Below are positions 26,243-35,272 of a DNA stretch of 64,000 nt, in pieces (within the stretch, counting starts at the first letter, position 1; every line of letters starts with the position of its first letter). Source of the stretch: Maribacter sp. MMG018. GTDB lineage: Bacteria > Bacteroidota > Bacteroidia > Flavobacteriales > Flavobacteriaceae. Below the pieces are notes generated by a model that saw only the letters and a list, made by a program, of their open reading frames with translations, was not told the origin of the DNA and searched no databases. The stretch covers positions 558,001-622,000 of the forward strand of contig NZ_JAGJEC010000001.1 of NCBI RefSeq assembly GCF_018100785.1, in the 5' to 3' direction. The position numbers and the translations under genes are program-made.

Positions 26243-28054
26243 TTACAAGATATCTTCTTTCATTCTACCCCAAGCTTTAATGAGCAGAAAGCCAGAGACC
26301 AAGGCGATCGCAGAAAGAATCAAGGCACTGGTGGTTCTTCCATAAATCCAATATCCGGTTGCGAACATGATCGAATAAATAAGTGTAACCCCCAACAACA
26401 TGGCAGAAACACCAGATGGCACGCTCCATTTTTCGCCCGGTTTCACGATTTCTTCTTGTGCCTTTTCTGCATCGGACACCACTTTTTGCCAACCAGGACC
26501 TCCCGGTTGAATTTTTCTATAAAAAGACCGTAGGGTCGCATCGCTTTCCGGAGGGGTTAAAAATGTAGCCAACATCCAAATAGCCGTGGTTACCACCACA
26601 ATAAAGGGATAATTTGCCCATTCTGGAAAAACCCCAGTTTCCGGGGCAAAAAGAATATCGCCCAAGCTTGTTTTGGCCAATAGTATTACAATGATCCCCG
26701 AGGCGAACATAGCCGTAATTTCGCTCCACGCGTTTATACGCCACCAGAACCATCGAAGAATAAACACCAATCCCGTACCCGCACCAAACTGTATCAACAG
26801 ATCAAACACCTCAAAGGCATTTTGCAAAGTTAGTGCAAACAGGGCGCTCAAAACCATAAGCACTACCGTAGATATTCTACCTACGGCTACCATTTGTTTT
26901 TCTGTGGCGTTCGGATTTACCTGTCTTTTATAAAAATCGAAAACAATATAAGAGGAACCCCAATTCAATTGGGTAGAAATTGTACTCATATATGCCGCTA
27001 TCAAAGATGCCAAAACCACTCCTAAAAGACCGCTCGGCAATTTTGTCAACATAGCGGAGTAAGCAAGATCATGCCCCAATTTACTTTCGGCAACATTTGG
27101 AAATGCTTCTGCAATACTAGCAATATCAGGATATACCACCAACGAGGCCAACGCCACTAAGATCCATGGCCATGGACGCAGTGCATAATGCATAATATTA
27201 AAAAAGAATGTGGCCCCAATGGCATGGTTCTCATCTTTGGCGGCCAACATACGTTGTGCTATATACCCACCGCCCCCGGGTTCGGCTCCGGGATACCAAG
27301 AGCTCCACCACTGTACCGCAATAGGAATAATAAATAAGGTTATAAGTACTTCGGTATTATCAAAATCGGGTAAAATATTAAGCTTATCCACAACATTCTC
27401 GTTTGCCATTAAAGCATGTATACCACCTACCTCGGGAATATTGACTAAGTAGTATGCCGCACCCACGGCACCGGACATCGCCACAAAAAACAATAGGAAA
27501 TCTGTATATACCACACCTTTGAACCCTCCAAGAGCACTAAAGACAACGGTAATCAAACCTGCTCCGACGACAGTTTCCCATGGTTCTAGCCCCAACATAA
27601 TGCCTCCGATCTTAATAGCGGCCAAGGTAACCGAAGCCATGGTAATTATATTGAAAAGTGCCCCAAGGTAAATAGCCCTGAATTTTCTTAAAAAACTGGC
27701 TGGCTTGCCCCCATACCGCATTTCATAAAACTCCAAATCCGTATTTACGTTCGATTTTCTCCATAATTTGGCGTATACAAAAACCGTAAGCATACCGGTA
27801 ATAAGAAAACACCACCACACCCAGTTACCAGAAACACCATTGCTACGTACTATATCTGTAACCAAGTTGGGCGTATCGGTAGAAAAAGTTGTCGCCACCA
27901 TGGATAATCCCAATAACCACCACGGCATGGTTCTTCCAGACAGAAAAAATTCCGATGAGTTTTTTCCCGACTTCTTTGATACATAAACTCCTATTCCTAA
28001 AACTATTGCAAAAAAGACCACAATAAAACTGTAGTCGAGGGTACTTAATTCCAT
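26243..28054 (-). CDS. Sodium:solute symporter (SSS family)
   Basis: The 603-residue symporter has ~14 hydrophobic segments beginning LDYSFIVVFFAIVLGIGVYV, with FFLSGRTMPWWLLGLSMVATTFSTDTP (the Na+-site region), EFYEMRYGGKPASFLRKFRAI and a QLNWGSSYIVFDFYKR segment typical of sugar-type SSS members. It couples Na+ to solute uptake. The acyltransferase-like gene follows by 14 bases, so they are likely an operon. Confidence 0.9.
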   Translation of the reverse strand: MELSTLDYSFIVVFFAIVLGIGVYVSKKSGKNSSEFFLSGRTMPWWLLGLSMVATTFSTDTPNLVTDIVRSNGVSGNWVWWCFLITGMLTVFVYAKLWRKSNVNTDLEFYEMRYGGKPASFLRKFRAIYLGALFNIITMASVTLAAIKIGGIMLGLEPWETVVGAGLITVVFSALGGFKGVVYTDFLLFFVAMSGAVGAAYYLVNIPEVGGIHALMANENVVDKLNILPDFDNTEVLITLFIIPIAVQWWSSWYPGAEPGGGGYIAQRMLAAKDENHAIGATFFFNIMHYALRPWPWILVALASLVVYPDIASIAEAFPNVAESKLGHDLAYSAMLTKLPSGLLGVVLASLIAAYMSTISTQLNWGSSYIVFDFYKRQVNPNATEKQMVAVGRISTVVLMVLSALFALTLQNAFEVFDLLIQFGAGTGLVFILRWFWWRINAWSEITAMFASGIIVILLAKTSLGDILFAPETGVFPEWANYPFIVVVTTAIWMLATFLTPPESDATLRSFYRKIQPGGPGWQKVVSDAEKAQEEIVKPGEKWSVPSGVSAMLLGVTLIYSIMFATGYWIYGRTTSALILSAIALVSGFLLIKAWGRMKEDIL

Positions 28055-28145
28055 GGTTTGGTTGTTTGTTAGCTTCTAAAGATAAAATAAATTAAGATAC
28101 TTTTGTTCTTTCATGACGAAACCTATTTCGTCTTTAACATTATAA

Positions 28146-28883
28146 ATGGAAGTTTCTCTCACATCATGGATACTGGCAAGCTTGGCCGCTTTTGTTATTG
28201 GTATGTCCAAGGCAGGTATTAAAGGAATAGCGGTAATCAATGTCACTTTTATGGCTTTGGCCTTCGGGGCCAAAGAATCCACAGGAATGGTGGTTCCCCT
28301 ACTCGTATTGGCCGATGTTTTCGCTGTAATCTATTACCATCGCCATACCCAATGGGCTTATGTTTTTAAGGTATTGCCATGGATGATCGTTGGTTTGGTC
28401 ATTGGTGTTTTTGCAGGAAAAGACCTTCCTGAGGATGTTTTTAAAATTGGTATGGCATCCATCATTATCATTACCGTATTTATGATGTTTTGGTGGGACA
28501 GAAAAAAGGTGAAAACCGTACCTTCCCATTGGACATTTTCAAGTTTCATAGGTATCATTGCCGGTTTCACCACTATGGTAGGGAACCTGGCCGGTGCTTT
28601 TTCCAATATTTATTTTTTGGCCATGCGACTGCCCAAAAATCACTTTATAGGCACGGCTGCTTGGTTGTTTCTGATCATCAACATCATAAAGCTGCCCTTT
28701 CATATTTTTGTTTGGGAAACTATTTCATATGACTCGTTGATTCTTAACCTAAAGTTATTGCCCGGTATATTTTTAGGTTTTTTTGTAGGTATCCGCATCA
28801 TAAAGTTGATAAACGAAGCTTTTTTTCGCAAAATGATTTTGGTTCTTACGGCTTTGGGCGCCGTATTGATCATGGCGGGATAG
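28146..28883 (+). CDS. TSUP (TauE/SafE) family transporter
   Basis: The 245-residue protein has about seven to eight membrane segments and the internal repeat start GMSKAGIKGIAVINVTFMALAFG typical of TauE/SafE sulfite or sulfonate exporters, with GFTTMVGNLAGAFSNIYFLAM in the second half. The transported anion cannot be assigned. Divergent from the SSS symporter gene. Confidence 0.88.
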   Translation: MEVSLTSWILASLAAFVIGMSKAGIKGIAVINVTFMALAFGAKESTGMVVPLLVLADVFAVIYYHRHTQWAYVFKVLPWMIVGLVIGVFAGKDLPEDVFKIGMASIIIITVFMMFWWDRKKVKTVPSHWTFSSFIGIIAGFTTMVGNLAGAFSNIYFLAMRLPKNHFIGTAAWLFLIINIIKLPFHIFVWETISYDSLILNLKLLPGIFLGFFVGIRIIKLINEAFFRKMILVLTALGAVLIMAG

Positions 28884-28928
28884 TCTTACTTTCCTAGACA
28901 AAGCAAAATCAAAAAACTTTTACAATGA

Positions 28929-28960
28929 AAAAACCCATCAGAAGAATCTGATGGGTTTTT
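28929..28960. terminator. Bidirectional intrinsic terminator
   Basis: A 14-bp stem (28929-28942 with 28947-28960, loop AGAA) has A-run and T-run flanks, so it can end the plus-strand TSUP gene and the minus-strand M14 peptidase gene. Confidence 0.85.
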
Positions 28961-29010
28961 ACCATTATAACAATTAACAAGACTCTTTTTAGTCTTGTTC
29001 TTATCTGTTT

Positions 29011-31626
29011 TTATTCTGCTGCACCTTCATAGATGGTATTAAAAATCAATTTATAGGTACCTCTTGGCTGTGCCCTAAATTGTGGTCTAAAAGCAAAAAG
29101 CACTACAGACCCTTGTCCGTATTTTGCTTTTACCATTGCGGGCTTTTTGGCTATGTATTTATTTTCTCCCATAGCCCATCCACTCATTAATAGATCTTTG
29201 GGTGCATAAGTGGCTATTACCTCTACCTCTGGTGCGGGGGCATCTTTAATATCCTCATCACCACCTTCTCCTTTTTTACGTTGTTTATCTATAACGAACG
29301 CCCGACTTTTATTGAATGATACGGCAACGGTATCTTGCATACCAAAGGCCAACGGATGAGATGTGTCTATTCCCGTTTTTATCAACGAACCCGGAATAAA
29401 GAAACTTTTACTGCTAACCCCTTCGGTAGCATCTCTTAATGGCAAACCGAACTGCTCTATCACATAATTGCTCGCAGCATCAAAAGCCATTAAAAGACCT
29501 CCTTTTTTTACGTATTTGCTCAGAGCCAAAGAACCTTCCAAGCCTATACCTCCGGTGAATTTTTCTGGCATTTGCAGTATAGAATTACCGTGTAGTATAG
29601 ATTCTGCCCTTTGGGAAGGAAGTATGATGACGTCATATTTTGACAAATCTGCCGTTTGTATGTCCCTATCGTGCAAGGTATCCATCTCAAAGGCATATTC
29701 ATCCATTACAAAACGAGTCCACCCCTCATCCATATTGGCGACCCAAGATTTATAAAGACCCACCTTTGGCAAGTGTAATTTTGTTAATTCTACCTCTGGT
29801 TTAGATGATACTCCCTTAAACTCAAGACCATACTCCTCGGCAAGCGAACCTATTAATTCCTTGTCTCCAGAAACAACATAAGACCCAGCAGGATATGTTG
29901 TTTTGCCGACCTTAAAAGATTCTTTACTCTTATAAGCAGTACCACCTGCCTTAAGTATTTTATTGGTTGCTGCCACTGAGGCATTCGTATTTACGCTAAG
30001 GGCATACCCAAAAGAGGCATTTCCCGCTACCTCGCCTTCATAGTAATCTACCAAAGAGGTTACTTTTTCTGTTGAGACATTGAACGAGTCGCCTATTTTA
30101 TCTACAGAAACACCCATTTGCATAGGTAGCGTCCAACCTGCCAAATCGTATGGCGTATCCGGTGGACCTCCAGGATATTGAAAACGGGTAGGATAATTTT
30201 GTTTTTCCAACAAATCCATCAAATAAGGCCTAAAAGCCTGTCCCCCGTATATGACATAAGAACCCTTTTCGTATTTTTTGTCGTTTACCGTAAAGCTTTT
30301 AGTGGCTTTTTCTATCTCTATTCCTCCTTTTAGCAGAACATTCACCAAGTTTACGGCCTCAAAAGAATCCCATTGTTCCTTTCCGATTATATAGGCAAAA
30401 GGGCCCTCGGTCTTCGCTTTTTCAATTGCGGAAGCCCCCATTTTATAGATGTTGTACAGGTAGTTGCTTTTTCGGTCAGCGGCCAGGTCCAATGTGGCCC
30501 AAGTAGCAGTAAGCATATAATCTACGGCATCCCTAAAATGAGATTCACCACCCTTCCAAGGGTCTGGATACATAATATCGGTGCCATCGGTAGGGGTACC
30601 GCCAGCCACTGTTTTTGGTAATTTTTCAGGATCATAAAACCTTGGGGTAGGTGAGGCCTGTCCCGTTTCGGTCAAAATACCGATCATATTATGGTAATAA
30701 GGAACGGTACGTCCGCCCCCGTTCCAGAACATGGTGTAAAAATTATCGGCAATGGCACCTGGCATATTCTCCAAAGAAAATCTTTTTATCATGGCAGACC
30801 CAACTTCACTCACACCTGCTGTGATTGCAGGGTGAATTCTTGGGTTTACGGGATCTGCATAAGGTGGCAAAGAAATTTTTGTCCATGCCGGTGAAGATTG
30901 ATGATGGTTATAAACAATTTGTGGATACCACTCATTATAAAGAATCTTGGAAACATGGTACGTCTCCGGCATGGTATTCATAAACCAATCCCTATTATTA
31001 TCATGCCCCATATAGTAATGATATAAAATAGGGGGACGAGAAGTTTCATAAGGAGTTCCAAGGTTTTTCTTGTACCAATCCACTACAATATCCAACCCGT
31101 CCGGATTCATTACCGGCATTAATATGGTAATTACGTTTTCCCTGATTTTTTTTATTTCGGTAGACTCCGATGTAGCCAAGGTATACGCAAATTCAGAGGT
31201 CATTTGCCCATGCGCCAATTCCGTAGAGTGCATTCCGCCATCTATCCAAACAATTGCCTTGCCTTCTTCCGACAGTTTAACGGCTTCGCTATCCGAAACT
31301 TGAACCCTGGCAAGTTTGGTGCTAATATCTTTCCATTTGTCCAACTGAGCCAAATTACCCTCACTCGAAATGAACAATACATACATTTTACGGCCTAGAA
31401 CCGTTTTACCTATTTCAACCATTTTTACCCGATCAGAAGCCTTATCCAACTTTGTCAAATAATCTTCGATCTGTGAGTAATCGGCCAATTTGTAATCGTC
31501 TCCTACCCTAAAACCATAAACATCTTTTGGGGAAGGAACTTGTTGCGCCCAGCCCATGTAAATACATGACAACGCCATCACAAGAGTCACAAGGGCTACC
31601 TTGTACCTTTTTGTTTTTAATATCAT
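29011..31626 (-). CDS. M14-family zinc carboxypeptidase, exported
   Basis: The 871-residue protein has a signal peptide ending AWAQ-like (IYMGWAQQ, residues ~1-28), then an M14 domain with zinc ligands in IDGGMHSTEL (HxxE) and YNHHQSSP, and the MNPDGLDIVVDWYKK and HDNNRDWF substrate segments. The C-terminal half holds a class-I glutamine-amidotransferase-like domain (KYDVIILPSQRAESILHGN, KKGGLLMAFDAASNYVIEQF), a layout common in large Bacteroidota M14 peptidases. It acts in the periplasm or outside the cell. It is monocistronic. Confidence 0.9.
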   Translation of the reverse strand: MILKTKRYKVALVTLVMALSCIYMGWAQQVPSPKDVYGFRVGDDYKLADYSQIEDYLTKLDKASDRVKMVEIGKTVLGRKMYVLFISSEGNLAQLDKWKDISTKLARVQVSDSEAVKLSEEGKAIVWIDGGMHSTELAHGQMTSEFAYTLATSESTEIKKIRENVITILMPVMNPDGLDIVVDWYKKNLGTPYETSRPPILYHYYMGHDNNRDWFMNTMPETYHVSKILYNEWYPQIVYNHHQSSPAWTKISLPPYADPVNPRIHPAITAGVSEVGSAMIKRFSLENMPGAIADNFYTMFWNGGGRTVPYYHNMIGILTETGQASPTPRFYDPEKLPKTVAGGTPTDGTDIMYPDPWKGGESHFRDAVDYMLTATWATLDLAADRKSNYLYNIYKMGASAIEKAKTEGPFAYIIGKEQWDSFEAVNLVNVLLKGGIEIEKATKSFTVNDKKYEKGSYVIYGGQAFRPYLMDLLEKQNYPTRFQYPGGPPDTPYDLAGWTLPMQMGVSVDKIGDSFNVSTEKVTSLVDYYEGEVAGNASFGYALSVNTNASVAATNKILKAGGTAYKSKESFKVGKTTYPAGSYVVSGDKELIGSLAEEYGLEFKGVSSKPEVELTKLHLPKVGLYKSWVANMDEGWTRFVMDEYAFEMDTLHDRDIQTADLSKYDVIILPSQRAESILHGNSILQMPEKFTGGIGLEGSLALSKYVKKGGLLMAFDAASNYVIEQFGLPLRDATEGVSSKSFFIPGSLIKTGIDTSHPLAFGMQDTVAVSFNKSRAFVIDKQRKKGEGGDEDIKDAPAPEVEVIATYAPKDLLMSGWAMGENKYIAKKPAMVKAKYGQGSVVLFAFRPQFRAQPRGTYKLIFNTIYEGAAE

Positions 31627-31949
31627 TTTTTTGAATTAGTTTGAATTTGATAGAAAATTACGCAATAGTCAGGAAGAAATTAAATTCTGCGCAAAAGAAT
31701 TTAACGTTCGAATATTTTTTTAAGAGTTTATAAATTGTAGATCCAATTATCATTGATTTGACAATGCCATTGGGTTTGTCGAAACAAAAGACATTACTGT
31801 CTTTTACGTTTCCATCTATATGCTCTTGGTTTTGGGAATTTTAAATTTTTCAACTCCATAGCACGATTATTACGCCTATATTTCTGATACCAAAAATTAT
31901 TTAAGATCTTGCCTAGCTCAAGTTCTATATATGTAAAGACGGATATACC
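31627..31949. other. Intergenic region before the histidine kinase gene
   Basis: This 323-base AT-rich gap separates two divergent genes. I see no RNA gene, strong inverted repeat or sigma-54 motif in it; it presumably holds promoters for both neighbours. Confidence 0.5.
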
Positions 31950-33038
31950 ATGAATTCTACCGAAGACAAACTTAAAGAACGTATAAAAGAGTTAACCTGC
32001 TTGTATGATGTTACATCTATTATAGTAAACGCCGACTATCAACAACTGGAAACTTCGTTGCAAGCTATTGTACAGTGCTTAAAAAAAGCTTGGTTGTACA
32101 AGGACGATGCGGAAGTTTATCTGTCTTGTAGTGCCTACGAAATAAAAACAAAGGCATACGACCCTTCAATGGTGTCTTTAAAATCGGACATTAAGGTATT
32201 CAATAAAATAGAAGGGTATATTAAAGTAGGTTACCCGAAAGAAAAATACTCGCAATCAGATTTTCTGGAAGAAGAACAAATACTGCTGGCAAGCGTAAGT
32301 TTGGCGGTAGGCAATTTATTGGAAAGAAAACAAATAAGAGATAGTGAAGCTGCCGTAAAACGACAAATGGAACATACGGACAGACTTTATATACTCGGTG
32401 AAATTACAGCTGGTATCGCCCATGAACTAAATACGCCCCTTGCAAATATTTTAGGCTTTGCAGAACTCTTAAAAGAGAGAATGGTAGATAAACAGACCAT
32501 TAAAGATCTTGAAAAGATCATGGACAATGCCATTTTTAGCCGGGAAATTGTAAAAAAGTTAATGTTCTTTGCCTGCGAAATGCCCCAAGAAATGCATTCT
32601 TTACAGGTAAACTCCAACGTAGAAAGTGTTCTAGAACTATTAAAGCCCTCTTTACAAGAGAAAAATATAAAAGTCAATACATCTTTCAGTAACGACGACA
32701 TACAGTTAAGGGCAGATACCGTACAACTTACTCAAGTACTTTTTAACATGATCATGAATGCCATCTATTATTCTCCCGTTAATGGAGCAATAGGACTAGA
32801 TGTAAAGGAAAAGAAAAAGAATATAGAAATCAGTATCTCTGATCAAGGTAAGGGAATAGACCCCGAAAACGAAACCAAGGTATTTGAGCCTTTCTTCACC
32901 ACAAAGCCCCATGGCGAAGGCTCGGGTCTTGGCCTTAGTGTGGTGCACGGTATTATTACCAGCCATAAAGGAACCATAACACATAAGCCCAACACTCCGA
33001 AAGGAACTATTTTTACCATCGATTTTCCTAAATTATAA
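31950..33038 (+). CDS. Cytoplasmic sensor histidine kinase (GAF-like + HisKA + HATPase)
   Basis: The 362-residue kinase has no membrane segment. Residues ~10-130 look like a GAF-type sensor, followed by a short coil, HisKA with the phosphoacceptor H158 in GIAHELNTPLANILGF, and HATPase boxes NMIMNAIYYSP (N), SDQGKGIDPEN (G1), FTTKPHGEGSGLGLSVVHGI (F/G2). Two bases separate it from the sigma-54 activator gene, so the two form an NtrB/NtrC-like pair. A soluble sensor implies an intracellular signal. Confidence 0.93.
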   Translation: MNSTEDKLKERIKELTCLYDVTSIIVNADYQQLETSLQAIVQCLKKAWLYKDDAEVYLSCSAYEIKTKAYDPSMVSLKSDIKVFNKIEGYIKVGYPKEKYSQSDFLEEEQILLASVSLAVGNLLERKQIRDSEAAVKRQMEHTDRLYILGEITAGIAHELNTPLANILGFAELLKERMVDKQTIKDLEKIMDNAIFSREIVKKLMFFACEMPQEMHSLQVNSNVESVLELLKPSLQEKNIKVNTSFSNDDIQLRADTVQLTQVLFNMIMNAIYYSPVNGAIGLDVKEKKKNIEISISDQGKGIDPENETKVFEPFFTTKPHGEGSGLGLSVVHGIITSHKGTITHKPNTPKGTIFTIDFPKL

Positions 33039-33040
33039 CC

Positions 33041-34366
33041 ATGGCCCTACACAAAGAAAACATTTTATTGGTAGATGACGACATCGATATTCTAGAACTG
33101 TTGCAAAGGCATTTGCAATCTATGAACTACCATACCTACAAGGCCGTTTCGGTAAAAGAAGCCATCTATATCTTAAAGGATACTTTTATTGATTTATTGA
33201 TAACAGATATTCAAATGCCAGAAGTAGACGGACTTCAATTGCTAAGGTTCGCAAACGAGCATTATCCAGAAATGCCAAAGCTGGTGGTCACTGGTTACCC
33301 ATCGGTAGGTGGCGCCTTGGAGGTCATTAAATCTGGGGCTGCCGATTATCTAACGAAACCCTTTACCAAAGAAGAGCTCAGACAGGCCGTACACAAAGCT
33401 TTTGAGATCGGCGCCAAACGAAAGACGATTACCTCTAAAACAAGTGGGGCCAAACCCAATGTGTATGCAGATATGGTCGGCCAATCAGAAGGATTTCGCA
33501 AAATCACCAATATCGTTGATAGGGTAAAAGACAATAAAGCTACCGTTTTGATCAAAGGTGAAAGCGGAACAGGAAAAGAACTCGTGGCCAGGGCCATTCA
33601 TTACTCTGGTAAATACTCCCGTGCCCCTTTTATCGCCGTTAACTGCGGGGCCATTCCCGAAAATTTGCAAGAGGCCGAGCTGTTCGGTTACCTCAAAGGT
33701 GCTTTTACGGGAGCCAATGAAAATAGAAATGGCTTTTTTCAAGCGGCAGAAGGTGGCACCTTGTTCTTAGATGAAATAGGTACGGCTTCCTTGGCCGTAC
33801 AGACAAAAATGCTTCGTGCACTACAAGAAAAAGAGATTACCCGGGTAGGATCAAGAAAGGCCGAAAAAGTAGATATCCGTATTATTGCCGCCACCAATGC
33901 CGATCTATTGGAAGACATTAAAAACAATACATTTCGCGAAGATCTGTACTATCGCCTTACAGTAGTAGAAATTAACGTGCCACCGCTTCGCGAACGAAAA
34001 GCGGATATTCCCCTCTTGGTAGAAAAATTTATACGTAAATACGGTGTTGAATACAAAGATCGATTATTGCAAATATCCCCAGATGCTCTCCGAATCTTGA
34101 CCAATTACCACTGGCCCGGTAATATTAGGGAGTTGGAGAACGCCATACAGCGAGCCGTTATTATGAGTGATGGTACCATAGGGGTGAAGGACCTTCCGGA
34201 ACACCTTAAATTTCAAATAGACTTTCCAGATTCCGAATTCATGTCTTTGCAAGAAATGGAAAGAGAGTATATTCAACGGGTTCTTAACCATACTAAAGGA
34301 AATAAGACCAAGGCAGCCGAAATACTTCAAATAGACCGCAAGACGTTGCGCGCAAAATTAAAATAA
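33041..34366 (+). CDS. NtrC-type sigma-54-dependent response regulator
   Basis: The 441-residue regulator has a receiver domain (phosphoacceptor D56 in LLITDIQMP), an AAA+ domain with Walker A GESGTGKELVARA and the sigma-54-contacting GAFTGA loop (LKGAFTGANE), and a Fis-type helix-turn-helix (KTKAAEILQIDRKTLRAKLK) ending exactly at the C-terminus. It should open sigma-54 promoters when phosphorylated by the upstream kinase. A good -24/-12 promoter lies directly downstream at 34494-34509. Confidence 0.96.
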   Translation: MALHKENILLVDDDIDILELLQRHLQSMNYHTYKAVSVKEAIYILKDTFIDLLITDIQMPEVDGLQLLRFANEHYPEMPKLVVTGYPSVGGALEVIKSGAADYLTKPFTKEELRQAVHKAFEIGAKRKTITSKTSGAKPNVYADMVGQSEGFRKITNIVDRVKDNKATVLIKGESGTGKELVARAIHYSGKYSRAPFIAVNCGAIPENLQEAELFGYLKGAFTGANENRNGFFQAAEGGTLFLDEIGTASLAVQTKMLRALQEKEITRVGSRKAEKVDIRIIAATNADLLEDIKNNTFREDLYYRLTVVEINVPPLRERKADIPLLVEKFIRKYGVEYKDRLLQISPDALRILTNYHWPGNIRELENAIQRAVIMSDGTIGVKDLPEHLKFQIDFPDSEFMSLQEMEREYIQRVLNHTKGNKTKAAEILQIDRKTLRAKLK

Positions 34367-34493
34367 CGTACCGGACAAAAATTACTCGACTGGGTAAATT
34401 ATACCCGATACCTAAAACTCTTATTTTTTTTGATATATTGTAATGTGCTGTTTATCAGTTTGTTATAAATTTTATTTTTTCTTTAAGAATTAT

Positions 34494-34509
34494 GGGCATG
34501 CCATTTGCC
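34494..34509 (+). promoter_or_regulatory. Sigma-54 (-24/-12) promoter
   Basis: The sequence GGGCATGCCATTTGCC places GG at 34495-34496 and GC at 34507-34508 with exactly ten bases between, close to the TGGCAC-N5-TTGC consensus. Expected transcription start is near 34520, about 60 bases before the ATG at 34579. It is the first sequence after the gene for a sigma-54 activator, which makes it likely to be that regulator's target. Confidence 0.7.
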
Positions 34510-34578
34510 TAATTGGCACAAAGCTAATTAGGGAAAATTATCCCTGATAGAAAACTGTATAACCGTAAACAAGTAGAT

Positions 34579-34938
34579 ATGATCAAATACGCAATTACCA
34601 TGCTGTTCTCTGTAGGTACCTTACTTGCACAGGACATTGACCAGACAACGACCGATGTAGAAGTGGGCGATGTATTTGAGATAGGAAGACCCGAAACAAA
34701 CAAATACAAGCATATAAATTTTCCACGAGCCAATTTTATCATCAAACGAGGAGGAATTGCCAACTACAAAAGTGTTGAAAAAAACATGGTGGTGGTTACC
34801 TCGGTAAAAGAAAAAAAGGACGGCAGTACAGAGGTTAAAATAAAACGCAAAGATGGAGGTAGGTTTTTTGGAAGCCACACCGTAGTCTCCGTTGATTTTG
34901 ACGATGCGCTACAAGCCGGTGAACTTCATGTAAAATAA
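34579..34938 (+). CDS. Small exported protein, putative sigma-54 target
   Basis: The 119-residue protein starts with a signal peptide (MIKYAITMLFSVGTLLAQ, cleavage near residue 18). The rest is a compact beta-rich domain: VEVGDVFEIGRPETNKYKHI, NYKSVEKNMVVVTSVKEK, EVKIKRKDGGRFFG, TVVSVDFDDALQAGELHV. I do not recognise a named family. It is preceded by the sigma-54 promoter at 34494 and the activator gene, so it is probably induced by that pathway and may act in the envelope. Confidence 0.75.
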   Translation: MIKYAITMLFSVGTLLAQDIDQTTTDVEVGDVFEIGRPETNKYKHINFPRANFIIKRGGIANYKSVEKNMVVVTSVKEKKDGSTEVKIKRKDGGRFFGSHTVVSVDFDDALQAGELHVK

Positions 34939-35272
34939 AAATTTAGTTGGTTGATGTAAATCTGCCTGACTTCCAAAAACTCTAGGTTTATTCAAAGTTT
35001 GGGGATAAGGGTCAGGTAGGTTTTACTCACTTTATAGGTCTTATTACTTTCAGAGATGATTTATCCAAGAAGCATTTGTAGTACCTGTAGGTACAGAAAA
35101 AGGTGCGTATTGGCCAAGAACAAAAAAACAATAAGTTCTTGTAGCGAGTACCAACATATTTATGACAAAAATTCGTATATCCTAAACTATAGGAGACCAG
35201 AAATACCAAATTATAAAAGTAACCGTTAAAAAAAGAAAGTTTAAAAAACGGTTTCATTTTAATACCAAAACT
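34939..35272. other. Intergenic region before gdhA with two inverted repeats
   Basis: This 334-base gap contains two inverted repeats. One pairs 34962-34970 with 35011-35019 (9 bp including one G-U, 40-base loop); the other pairs 35115-35121 with 35135-35141 (7 bp, 13-base loop). I found no -24/-12 motif here, so gdhA is probably read from a housekeeping promoter. No gene is seen in the gap. Confidence 0.45.
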
